Position numbers and translations under genes: made by a program
Assembly: GCA_023442495.1 (NCBI GenBank)
Contig: JAEZZB010000009.1
Location: forward strand, 1 to 23,694
From: Bacillota bacterium
Lineage (GTDB): Bacteria > Bacillota > Clostridia > Tissierellales > Peptoniphilaceae
DNA length: 23,694 nt
Direction of reading: 5' to 3'
The notes under the pieces: generated by a model
The model's input: the letters and a program-made list of their open reading frames with translations, nothing else
Database searches by the model: none
Told to the model about the DNA's origin: nothing
Shown: positions 7,330-14,491 of the stretch, piece by piece
Layout: every line of letters begins with the position of its first letter
Numbering within the stretch: the stretch's first letter is position 1

Positions 7330-7338
7330 ATAATAGCA
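7330..7338 (-). promoter_or_regulatory. Extended -10 promoter of the SPFH operon
   Basis: On the minus strand TGCTATTAT forms an extended -10 (TG, one base, TATTAT). No good -35 hexamer lies 16-18 bases upstream, which is usual for extended -10 promoters. The expected start of the transcript is near 7323, ahead of the GGGAG site. The element is the mirror image of the recX -10. Confidence 0.5.
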
Positions 7339-7373
7339 CATTTACAATTTTTTGACACTAAATTTTGTGCTAT
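7333..7373. repeat. Inverted repeat ATAGCACA / TGTGCTAT spanning the recX-ydjI divergent promoters
   Basis: ATAGCACA (7333-7340) and TGTGCTAT (7366-7373) are perfect inverted repeats separated by 25 bases. Each arm contains the TG and the first bases of the -10 of the promoter facing outward, so the symmetry may simply be two similar extended -10 elements. It would also be a possible site for a shared regulator. Confidence 0.45.
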
Positions 7374-7376
7374 AAT
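7368..7376 (+). promoter_or_regulatory. Extended -10 promoter of recX
   Basis: TGCTATAAT is a perfect extended -10. A TTGACA at 7352-7357 is only 13 bases away from it, too close to act as its partner. The transcription start would fall near 7383, making the leader very short, with AGAGG (7382-7386) almost at the 5' end. An alternative start further upstream cannot be excluded. Confidence 0.45.
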
Positions 7377-7391
7377 TCAATAGAGGTATAT

Positions 7392-8003
7392 ATGATAATT
7401 AACGATATTAAATACAATGAAAAAAAGTCAATATTCGATATTACAATAGAAGACGAAACATATATGGTTTCATATGAATTGTATGATAAATTAAATCTAA
7501 CAAATGATATGGAAATATCAGATGAAATATATTCTGATATTATCACTGAAAACAACTATCAATTAGCAAAAAGAGTTGCTGAAAAATATATAAATTATAA
7601 GGCTAGAACAGAACATGAAACTAGAATCAAAATCCAGAGTAAAATAAATGATACAAAAGCTGAAGATAGAATTATAAATCATTATAAAAAACTAAATCTT
7701 ATAAATGATACTAGATATACAAAAGAATATATTGAATATTTACTAAATTTTAAAAACTCTTCCATTTCATATATAAAATTCAAATTAAACTCAAAAGGTA
7801 TAAAGTCAAATATATACAACCCGATTATAGATGAAATTGACCCAGAGATTGAATATGAAAATATAAGAATACTCTATGAGAAAAAATATAAAAATAAGTC
7901 AATATCTGATTATAAAGAAAAACAAAAAGTATTTAGATATTTTGTTTCTAAAGGATTTAAATACGATGATATTAATAAAGTAATTGGAGAATTCAATGAA
8001 TAA
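7392..8003 (+). CDS. recX: Regulatory protein RecX
   Basis: A 203-residue helical protein of the RecX family, which binds RecA filaments and modulates recombination. RecX-type three-helix repeats are visible: the first includes ARTEHETRIKIQSKI with IINHYKKLNLINDTRYTKEYIEYLL, the second LNSKGIKSNIYNPII, and the third ends YFVSKGFKYDDINKVI. The N-terminal ~65 residues are the extra domain seen in Firmicute RecX. I chose the ATG at 7392, which has AGAGG five bases upstream. An upstream TTG (7365) overlaps the -10 element and is unlikely. The last codons overlap the start of the GIY-YIG gene by eight bases, so the two are probably co-translated. Confidence 0.85.
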   Translation: MIINDIKYNEKKSIFDITIEDETYMVSYELYDKLNLTNDMEISDEIYSDIITENNYQLAKRVAEKYINYKARTEHETRIKIQSKINDTKAEDRIINHYKKLNLINDTRYTKEYIEYLLNFKNSSISYIKFKLNSKGIKSNIYNPIIDEIDPEIEYENIRILYEKKYKNKSISDYKEKQKVFRYFVSKGFKYDDINKVIGEFNE

Positions 8004-8271
8004 AGCATATGTATATATTTTAGAATGTTATGACAAAACTTACTATACAGGATATACTACAAATTTAGAAAAGAGAATTATATCTCATAATAATAAGAAA
8101 GCTTCAAAATATACTAGAACTCGAACTCCTGTAAAATATGTATTTACCAAGGAGTTTAATAATAAAAATGAAGCTATGAGTTACGAATATAAAGTAAAAA
8201 GACTTACAAGATTACAAAAAGAAAAGCTCATACAAAACCCTGATAGTTTTGATGAACTTTTTAACAATTAA
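7996..8271 (+). CDS. GIY-YIG domain protein (UPF0213, YazA-like)
   Basis: A 91-residue stand-alone GIY-YIG nuclease domain. The family pattern is visible: YVYILEC (5-11), YYTGYT (16-21), R27, ASKYTRTRTPVKYV (36-49) and the catalytic-type glutamate E64. Proteins of this size are widespread and annotated as GIY-YIG family or UPF0213; the cellular substrate is not known. The start at 7996 has TGGAGA six bases upstream and overlaps the recX stop by eight bases; a TTG at 7984 inside recX is less likely. Its stop overlaps the thiN stop on the other strand by four bases. Confidence 0.88.
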   Translation: MNKAYVYILECYDKTYYTGYTTNLEKRIISHNNKKASKYTRTRTPVKYVFTKEFNNKNEAMSYEYKVKRLTRLQKEKLIQNPDSFDELFNN

Positions 8272-8927
8272 TCCTTACTTAATATAACAAATAAATTACC
8301 TTTGTGAATTTTAATATTTGCAATATCAATTATCTCATTTGAAATAGTAAGTGATGATCCATATTCTAATTTATGATTTTGAAGTGGCCATTTTACACCG
8401 CTAACAGAAAATTCACATTTTTCATCTGTTGATAAAATAGATATGTATTTATAATCATCACTTTTTTCTATTTTTTTATCTTTTTCCAAATAAAAAATAT
8501 AATTATTTTCATTTATGAGTGTGATTTTGCTCTGTCTATATTTTTTAAGCATGTATATATTTGAAAGTGTATGATCTAGCCTTGACCCGATACCCCCATA
8601 AATATCTATATTATCTATTCCATTTTGGATAAGATAAATTATTGCAAGTTCTAAATCAGTCATATCCTTATCTTTATTAAATGATATAACTTTTTCTTTA
8701 TTTTCAATTAGAAGATGTGAATATATAGTGTCTAAAGAATCAAAATCACCGATTATAGTATCAAATTTAATACCATTATCAATGATATACCCCAGTCCCC
8801 TATCAACAGCAATTATATATTTATCTTCTAAAAACTCTTTATTTACTCCTGTTATATCTGCTCCACCGAATACAATTGCTTTATTATAATCTCTATTTTT
8901 CAAGTTTTCTATAGAATTCATTGACAT
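8268..8927 (-). CDS. thiN: Thiamine diphosphokinase
   Basis: Transfers pyrophosphate from ATP to thiamine, giving thiamine diphosphate. The 219-residue length and motifs fit: GGADITG (21-27), AVDRGLGYI (40-48), GDFDS (60-64), DKDMTDLELAI (86-96) and GGIGSRLDHTLSN (111-123), the last two contributing the catalytic and thiamine-contacting residues. It overlaps the end of rpe by 35 bases. The ATG at 8927 is preceded by AGAAGG at a rather long distance of about 11 bases; another ATG two codons on is possible. The order rsgA-rpe-thiN is the standard Firmicute arrangement. It converges on the GIY-YIG gene. Confidence 0.93.
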   Translation of the reverse strand: MSMNSIENLKNRDYNKAIVFGGADITGVNKEFLEDKYIIAVDRGLGYIIDNGIKFDTIIGDFDSLDTIYSHLLIENKEKVISFNKDKDMTDLELAIIYLIQNGIDNIDIYGGIGSRLDHTLSNIYMLKKYRQSKITLINENNYIFYLEKDKKIEKSDDYKYISILSTDEKCEFSVSGVKWPLQNHKLEYGSSLTISNEIIDIANIKIHKGNLFVILSKD

Positions 8928-9549
8928 TTTTTGTAATACCTTCTTTGTTAAATACTGCAGAACCAGCTACAAATAAAGTAGCACCTGCATCAGATACTTC
9001 TTTTATATTATCAAGCTTGATTCCACCATCTACTTCTAATATAATGTCACGATTTGTTTCATCTATCATTTCTTTAATGTTTTTAATTTTATTCATTATC
9101 TGAGGAATAAACGCTTGTCCTCCAAAACCTGGAACTACAGTCATCACAAGAATTAAATCGATATCATCAATAAGATATTTTAGAATCGATTCGTCAACAT
9201 GTGTATTTAAGACTATTCCTGATTTAATACCTTTAGACTTAATATAATTTACTAAACGATTTGGATGTTTTGTAGTTTCAGGATGAAAAGAAATAATTTC
9301 TGCTCCTGCATCTATAAAATTATCGATATAATTTTCAGGATTCTCAATCATTAAATGTACATCAAATATTAAATCTGTATGGCTTCTCAAATTCTTAATG
9401 ACATCAGGACCAAAAGAAATATTAGGTACATAATTCCCATCCATAATATCTATGTGTAAATATTTTACTCTTGTAGTATTTAACTGTTCTATTTGTGATT
9501 TTAGATCATAAAAATCAGCCGCTAATAAAGATGGAGCAATTTCTTTCAT
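8893..9549 (-). CDS. rpe: Ribulose-phosphate 3-epimerase
   Basis: Interconverts ribulose 5-phosphate and xylulose 5-phosphate in the pentose phosphate pathway. A TIM barrel of 218 residues, as usual. Visible active-site elements: S7 in APSLLAAD, H32 and D34 in HIDIMDG, H65 in DVHLM, the GFGGQ phosphate loop (141-145) and D174 in VDGGI. Two family positions are altered: the loop normally reading MTVNPGFGGQ has valine for asparagine (MTVVPGFGG, 136-144), and the usual LNP segment reads LNT (114-116). The catalytic residues themselves are intact. The start overlaps the rsgA stop as ATGA. Confidence 0.96.
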   Translation of the reverse strand: MKEIAPSLLAADFYDLKSQIEQLNTTRVKYLHIDIMDGNYVPNISFGPDVIKNLRSHTDLIFDVHLMIENPENYIDNFIDAGAEIISFHPETTKHPNRLVNYIKSKGIKSGIVLNTHVDESILKYLIDDIDLILVMTVVPGFGGQAFIPQIMNKIKNIKEMIDETNRDIILEVDGGIKLDNIKEVSDAGATLFVAGSAVFNKEGITKNVNEFYRKLEK

Positions 9550-10427
9550 TTATATTTCCTTTCTTTTTTTATCTCATCTACTAAATAAATATAATTATCA
9601 TATCTGTTTTTACTTATTATTGAATTTTCAACAGCTTTCTTTATAGCGCATGAAGGTTCATTTATATGCATACAATTTCTAAATTTGCATTGTGAACTAT
9701 ATTCATTAAATTCAGTAAAATAATTTTTCACATCTTCATATGATTCAATGAAATCAATATTTAATGCACTAAATCCTGGTGTATCAAATATAAATGTTTC
9801 ATCATCTATTTCAAATAGTTCAACATGACGTGTCGTATGTCTTCCTCTTTGATTTTTATGGCTTATACTACCAGTTTCTGCATAAAAATCATCATGTAAT
9901 AAATTTAATAAAGTTGACTTACCTACACCAGATGGGCCAGCAAATGATGAAACCTTTCCTTTAAGCATTTCTTTTAAATTTTCTATTCCAAGATTTTGAT
10001 TTGCAGATGTAAATGTAAATTCATAATTTGTCTTTCCATATATATCTTCAAATTCATTGATTTCATCTATATTTGCTAAATCAATTTTGTTGATTACAAT
10101 TTTTACAGGAATACCAAAATGTTCAAGCATTACAAGATATTTATCAAATATATTATAATTTAATTTTGGATTTGAAAGACTTGATACCAATATCAATTGA
10201 TTTACATTTGCTATAGGTGGTCTTACTAAAAAATTTTCTCTCTCTAAAACATTTTCAATATAACCTGTACTATCGTCAAGTATTTGAATCTCAACTCTAT
10301 CTCCGACTAAAGGTTTAATAGATTTTTCTCTAAAAACCCCTCTCGCCTTACACAAATATTCTTTACCTTCTACCAGTACATGATATATCTCTTTTTGTGA
10401 TTTCTTAATAATGCCGAGTTTATTCAT
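9546..10427 (-). CDS. rsgA: Ribosome small subunit-dependent GTPase A
   Basis: A circularly permuted GTPase (YloQ/CpgA) that checks late 30S subunit assembly. An N-terminal OB fold (about 1-70) is followed by the permuted G domain in the order NKID (G4, 113-116), GPSGVGKST (G1, 164-172) and DTPG (G3, 215-218). The C-terminal zinc site is CKFRNCMHINEPSC (C247, C252, H254, C260). Length is 293. It overlaps the prkC stop by eight bases, implying coupled translation. In Bacillus, PrkC is known to phosphorylate this GTPase, so the gene order here fits a kinase beside its substrate. Confidence 0.96.
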   Translation of the reverse strand: MNKLGIIKKSQKEIYHVLVEGKEYLCKARGVFREKSIKPLVGDRVEIQILDDSTGYIENVLERENFLVRPPIANVNQLILVSSLSNPKLNYNIFDKYLVMLEHFGIPVKIVINKIDLANIDEINEFEDIYGKTNYEFTFTSANQNLGIENLKEMLKGKVSSFAGPSGVGKSTLLNLLHDDFYAETGSISHKNQRGRHTTRHVELFEIDDETFIFDTPGFSALNIDFIESYEDVKNYFTEFNEYSSQCKFRNCMHINEPSCAIKKAVENSIISKNRYDNYIYLVDEIKKERKYK

Positions 10428-12381
10428 ATTTTACATTCGTTTCTTTATCATCATATAAAACAGTGAAACTAGAACCTTGTGGTGATTCAACACTTACTTT
10501 AATAATTCCATCAGCATCTGCTTCCGATTTATTATGGTTTTGGTTATATACAGTTTGTCCAGTATTCTTATTTACAATTTTAACATTAAATATATCATTA
10601 CCGCCCTTAGGAATATTCAAATTAAAATTAAAACTTATTACTGGATTTTCCTGTGTTTCAGTAATTGTTGTTTCCTTTTCAGTTTCAATAATTTCTATTT
10701 CAGGTCCAATACTTATAGTTATATCAATTGTTGTACCTTGACTAACAATCTCACCAGATTCAATAGATTGTGTTATTACATCATTTTCAGGAACAGTTTT
10801 ACTATATTCTTGATTAATGCTGCCAAGTACCAATCCTGATGATGAAATTGTAGATATTGCAGTTGATTGGCTTAAACCTACTAATTTTGGAACTGTAACT
10901 TTTTTGTCTTGTGGTCCTAAACTTACTACTATATCAATTTTAGTACCAGCCTCCGCCATTTCATTTGCTTCTGGTAATTGTTTAATGACTGTATTTACAG
11001 GAGCATCATTTACTTCATTTGTTTTAACTCCTATTTCAAATCCATAATCACGTATTAATTTTTCTACACTATCAAGTGTAAAACCTGTAATTCTAGGAAC
11101 TTTAATTAGTTCTTTACCTTTACTTACCGTAAGTTCTACACTTTGACCAAGATTTACTATTGTATTAGGTTCTATAGATTGTTTTATAATATTACCAGCT
11201 ATTATTTCTGGATCATATATTCTTTCTTTAATGCTTACATGCAAACCTAATTCTTCAAGTCTAGTTACCGCTGATTCTTCTGAAACATCTAAAACACTTG
11301 GCATTCTAATCTGAGTTTCAGTTTGTTTAAAATTAATAAAATTATCTAATACAACTTTAACCGCAAATATAGTACTTGCTAAAAGTAAAATTATTAAAAA
11401 TATATATAATGGTTTATTTATTTTTTTAATTTTATTATCTTCTTCTTGTTTTATTTGTTTTTTAGTTTGATATGAAACTTTTGTTTTAATTGTATTACCT
11501 TTTTCCATATCTGACTGTATATTATGAGGATTATATTCAATATTTATTTCATTTCCAGATAATAATTTATTGATATCTATAAGTAAATTACTAGCAGTTT
11601 TATATCTATCTTCCGGATTTTTCTCAAGTAATTTATTTATTATTAAAGCTAATTTTGAATCAAAATTATTTATGATATCTGTAATTAATACTGGCTTTTC
11701 TTGAATATGTTTTACAGCTATACTTACAGGACTTTCACCATCAAATGGAACTTTTCCTGTTGCCATTTCATAAAGTACAACCCCTAATGAATATAAATCA
11801 GATCTTGCATCAATACTTTGTCCTTTAGCTTGTTCAGGTGATATATAATGCACTGTCCCTAGTATTGAAGATGTATATGTTATAGTTGCATCATTTGCAA
11901 CCCTTGCAATACCAAAATCTGTAACTTTAATTTTGTCATCATGTGTTACAAGTATATTTGCTGGTTTAACATCCCTATGAACCAAACCATGTATATGAGC
12001 GGTTTGCAAAGCTTTTGCTATTTGTTGTGCATAATAGATTATTTTATTGCTATCCATAGGGGCTTGTTCAGTAATAATATCTTTTAATGTCTTACCTTCA
12101 ATTTTTTCCATTACAATATATTCAATTGTTTTTCCATTATATTCATGTCTTCCAATATCATAAATAGAAACTATATTTTCATCAATTATTGATGCTGAAG
12201 CAGAAGCTTCATTTTTTAATCTATCTATAAATTCATCGCCACCTAGAAAATTATCTTTCAATATTTTAATAGCTACTTTTCTGGAAAGTAAAGTATCATA
12301 GGCATCGTAAACTATAGCCATTCCTCCCGTGCCTATAATATCATTTATTTTATATCTATTATTTAATAATTCACCGTTCAT
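10420..12381 (-). CDS. prkC: Serine/threonine protein kinase PrkC with PASTA repeats
   Basis: A Hanks-type membrane kinase that senses cell-wall fragments outside and phosphorylates cytoplasmic targets. The cytoplasmic kinase domain (about 9-275) has GTGGMAIVY (17-25), the ATP lysine K39, HRDVKPAN (135-142), DFG (155-157) and SPEQ (181-184). A basic juxtamembrane segment leads to one membrane helix (about 325-345). Three extracellular PASTA repeats follow (about 358-422, 426-490 and 495-560), then an acidic threonine-rich linker. A final domain of about 75 residues (580-653), predicted mostly beta, resembles the Ig-like ends of some clostridial PrkC proteins. Length is 653. It lies 10 bases after prpC and overlaps rsgA by eight bases. 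Confidence 0.96.
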   Translation of the reverse strand: MNGELLNNRYKINDIIGTGGMAIVYDAYDTLLSRKVAIKILKDNFLGGDEFIDRLKNEASASASIIDENIVSIYDIGRHEYNGKTIEYIVMEKIEGKTLKDIITEQAPMDSNKIIYYAQQIAKALQTAHIHGLVHRDVKPANILVTHDDKIKVTDFGIARVANDATITYTSSILGTVHYISPEQAKGQSIDARSDLYSLGVVLYEMATGKVPFDGESPVSIAVKHIQEKPVLITDIINNFDSKLALIINKLLEKNPEDRYKTASNLLIDINKLLSGNEINIEYNPHNIQSDMEKGNTIKTKVSYQTKKQIKQEEDNKIKKINKPLYIFLIILLLASTIFAVKVVLDNFINFKQTETQIRMPSVLDVSEESAVTRLEELGLHVSIKERIYDPEIIAGNIIKQSIEPNTIVNLGQSVELTVSKGKELIKVPRITGFTLDSVEKLIRDYGFEIGVKTNEVNDAPVNTVIKQLPEANEMAEAGTKIDIVVSLGPQDKKVTVPKLVGLSQSTAISTISSSGLVLGSINQEYSKTVPENDVITQSIESGEIVSQGTTIDITISIGPEIEIIETEKETTITETQENPVISFNFNLNIPKGGNDIFNVKIVNKNTGQTVYNQNHNKSEADADGIIKVSVESPQGSSFTVLYDDKETNVKYE

Positions 12382-12391
12382 ACCGACCTCA

Positions 12392-13105
12392 TTAAATCTC
12401 TATCAAAGTTATGGTAATATTATCTTTACCACCTGTAGAATTTGCCATATATTGTAGCATTTCACAACTCTCATTAACTTCATACTCATTATTTAAAACA
12501 TCTAATATATCACTATCATCTATCATATCCGTCAATCCATCTGTAGTTAAAAGCAAATAATCTGATTTATTTAACTTCATTTTATCTATATCTATTTTAT
12601 ATTCAATGGATGTGCCTAAAGCACTAGTAATTCTATTTTTAGGATAAAATTTCGCTTCTTCTTCAGTTATTATTCCTGTATCTAATAATTCTTGAACAAA
12701 CGAGTGATCTTTTGTAATTTGTTTTAATTCTTGATTATGATAAAGATAGATTCTACTATCTCCAACATTTGCATAATACAAAGTATCATTATAAATTAAT
12801 GCTAAAATTAAAGTTGTGCCCATTCCTCTACAATTAAGATCATTTTGAGATTTTTCTAATATTTTAATATGAGCAACTTTTATAGAGTTAGCAATAGTAT
12901 CAAATATTTCATTAGGATTAAAGCTTTTTATAATTTCATTACTTACAATTTCTGTAGCCATTTTAGACGCAACTTCTCCAGCGTTATGTCCACCCATGCC
13001 ATCACAAACTATAAATAAATTAAAACTATCGTTGGAAAAATTAAAATAACTATCTTCATTATTTTTTCTCACCCTTCCAATATCTGTTGTCGTAAAATAT
13101 TTCAT
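12392..13105 (-). CDS. prpC: PP2C-type protein serine/threonine phosphatase
   Basis: Removes phosphate from proteins phosphorylated by PrkC. A PPM/PP2C domain of 237 residues with all metal-site motifs: NNEDS (15-19), CDGMGGH (34-40), YANVGDSRIYL, LLLTTDGLTD and the C-terminal GGKDNIT with D228. It has no membrane segment. The start has AGTAGG upstream and its own extended -10 promoter at 13133-13161. It is the first gene of the prpC-prkC-rsgA-rpe-thiN unit. Confidence 0.96.
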   Translation of the reverse strand: MKYFTTTDIGRVRKNNEDSYFNFSNDSFNLFIVCDGMGGHNAGEVASKMATEIVSNEIIKSFNPNEIFDTIANSIKVAHIKILEKSQNDLNCRGMGTTLILALIYNDTLYYANVGDSRIYLYHNQELKQITKDHSFVQELLDTGIITEEEAKFYPKNRITSALGTSIEYKIDIDKMKLNKSDYLLLTTDGLTDMIDDSDILDVLNNEYEVNESCEMLQYMANSTGGKDNITITLIEI

Positions 13106-13132
13106 AATAACCTACTCATATAAATAATAGTA

Positions 13133-13161
13133 ATTATACCATATTTAAGCGTTTTTATAAA
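13133..13161 (-). promoter_or_regulatory. Promoter of the prpC-prkC-rsgA-rpe-thiN unit
   Basis: On the minus strand TTTATA (13161-13156), a 17-base spacer and a perfect TATAAT (13138-13133) with an extended TG (TGGTATAAT) lie in and just before the 39-base gap between rsmB and prpC. The -35 overlaps the last codons of rsmB. The transcript would start near 13126, about 20 bases before the prpC ATG. Confidence 0.65.
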
Positions 13162-14428
13162 TTTTACATATGAAAAACCCATCATTTTTTTCACTTGGAA
13201 ATATTTCTACAAAATCTTTTTCTTTGATTTTGATTATTCTTAAATCTTTATGATTTTTTAAAAATTTATTGACTACATCAGCGTTTTCTAAATTTCCAAG
13301 AGTACATGTACTATATACTAAATATCCTCCCTTTTTAAGATATTTATATGAATTTTCTAGTATCTTATATTGTAATTCGCTCAATTCTTCTATATCTTCA
13401 ATATTTCTTTCAAGCTTTATCTCTGGTTTTCTTTTTATGACTCCTAGTCCAGAACAAGGTGCATCTACTAGTACATATTCAAATCTATCTTCAAAATCTT
13501 TTATAAATACACTAGCATCATAATTTGTTATTTCTGGCTTGTGCAATTTCATTCTATCAAAATTTTCTTCTATTTTACAAAGTTTTACAAATGATATATC
13601 ATTTGAAACTAAATGACCCATATTATTCATAATTTGCATTAAATGCGTACTTTTCGAACCTGGTGCCGCACATAAATCAAGTACTTCTGAATTTTCTTTA
13701 GGTGATAATATTTCACTTACTAATGAAGATGATTGATCTTGAATTGTAAAAAGACCATTTTTAAACTCTTTAATTTCTGTTATATTGTCAGGATTTTCAA
13801 TAATTAATGAATCTTTTGAAATATCAGATTCTTCAATTATTAATCCATAATTTTCTAATTTTAATATCAATTCAGATTTTGTAATAAGAGTTGTATTTAC
13901 TCTTATATTTAATTGTGGCGTATCATTGAATCCCTTTACTATATCTGTGTAATTATCATAATATTTCTTTAGATATATAATAATGTCTTTGTTAACGCTA
14001 TATCTAATTGACAGATATTCGTCTTTATCCACTATATCTACATCCGCGTATTTTTCTTTATTTCTCAAGAAGTTTCTTAAATTTCCATTAACAAATCCTT
14101 TTGATTTATAACTGAATTTTTGTGTATTTTTAACTGCTTCATTTATAACTGCATATTCTTTTGATTTTAGAAATACTAATTCATAAATTGCAATCCTAAG
14201 TATATTAATTACATTTCTATCAAGTTTTTTAAATTGTATTTTAGATAATTTTGAAATTATATAATCTAAATATCTTTGATTTTCAATTACACCATATACT
14301 ATTTTTCTGTATAAAGATTTATCAAATTCATCTACTTCATCTATAGTGTCATTTACAATATAGTTACTATATTTGTTATTATTAATTATTTCATCTATTG
14401 CCTTTATGGCTATTCTTCTTGCTTTAAT
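13145..14428 (-). CDS. rsmB: 16S rRNA (cytosine(967)-C(5))-methyltransferase RsmB, with an apparent AUU start codon
   Basis: Methylates C967 of 16S rRNA using S-adenosylmethionine. The catalytic part has LDLCAAPGSKS (motif I), VDAPCSGLG (C325) and YSTCTL with the nucleophile C375. Between 14428 and 14069 the same frame stays open and encodes a complete NusB-like N-terminal domain (KARRIAIKAIDEI, RKIVYGVIENQRYLDYII, RIAIYELVFL, VINEAVK). There is no ATG, GTG or TTG between the upstream stop and a TTG at 14068, which lies after the NusB domain. The only start that fits is ATT (14428-14426), five bases after a perfect AGGAGG (14439-14434), giving 427 residues, the family's normal size. A start at 14068 would lose 120 conserved residues and has no ribosome site. 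A base error turning ATG into ATT cannot be excluded. A terminator hairpin lies just upstream. Confidence 0.9.
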   Translation of the reverse strand: MKARRIAIKAIDEIINNNKYSNYIVNDTIDEVDEFDKSLYRKIVYGVIENQRYLDYIISKLSKIQFKKLDRNVINILRIAIYELVFLKSKEYAVINEAVKNTQKFSYKSKGFVNGNLRNFLRNKEKYADVDIVDKDEYLSIRYSVNKDIIIYLKKYYDNYTDIVKGFNDTPQLNIRVNTTLITKSELILKLENYGLIIEESDISKDSLIIENPDNITEIKEFKNGLFTIQDQSSSLVSEILSPKENSEVLDLCAAPGSKSTHLMQIMNNMGHLVSNDISFVKLCKIEENFDRMKLHKPEITNYDASVFIKDFEDRFEYVLVDAPCSGLGVIKRKPEIKLERNIEDIEELSELQYKILENSYKYLKKGGYLVYSTCTLGNLENADVVNKFLKNHKDLRIIKIKEKDFVEIFPSEKNDGFFICKIYKNA

Positions 14429-14433
14429 AGAAT

Positions 14434-14439
14434 CCTCCT
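14434..14439 (-). promoter_or_regulatory. Ribosome binding site that decides the rsmB start
   Basis: On the minus strand a perfect AGGAGG is followed by five bases (ATTCT) and then ATT, the first codon of the conserved RsmB N-terminus. No canonical start codon lies at any usable distance in the open frame, so this site points to an AUU start. Confidence 0.75.
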
Positions 14440-14448
14440 AAAATAAAA

Positions 14449-14474
14449 AGCAAATATCCAAAAAGATATTTGCT
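14449..14474 (-). terminator. Strong intrinsic terminator between the zinc protease gene and rsmB
   Basis: On the minus strand AGCAAATATC (14474-14465), loop TTTTTG, and GATATTTGCT (14458-14449) form a perfect ten-pair stem followed directly by TTTTATTTT. It begins 17 bases past the zinc protease stop, and its T tract runs right up to the rsmB ribosome binding site. Confidence 0.85.
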
Positions 14475-14491
14475 AAATAAACTATCTACTT

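Noticed and set aside
7306..7341. Longer SPFH protein beginning at GTG 7341
   Set aside because: The extra codons overlap the -10, and the family begins at the MGLL start with GGGAG before it.
7352..7376. TTGACA and TATAAT as a -35/-10 pair for recX
   Set aside because: The spacing is 13 bases, too short; the extended TG before TATAAT explains the promoter better.
10463..11047. Plus-strand open frames opposite prkC
   Set aside because: They mirror the PASTA coding region, have no ribosome binding site and no recognisable domain.
13145..14068. A 307-residue RsmB starting at TTG 14068, interpreted as a domain-truncated gene or pseudogene
   Set aside because: The NusB-like domain is present upstream in the same frame without any stop, and no ribosome binding site precedes the TTG.
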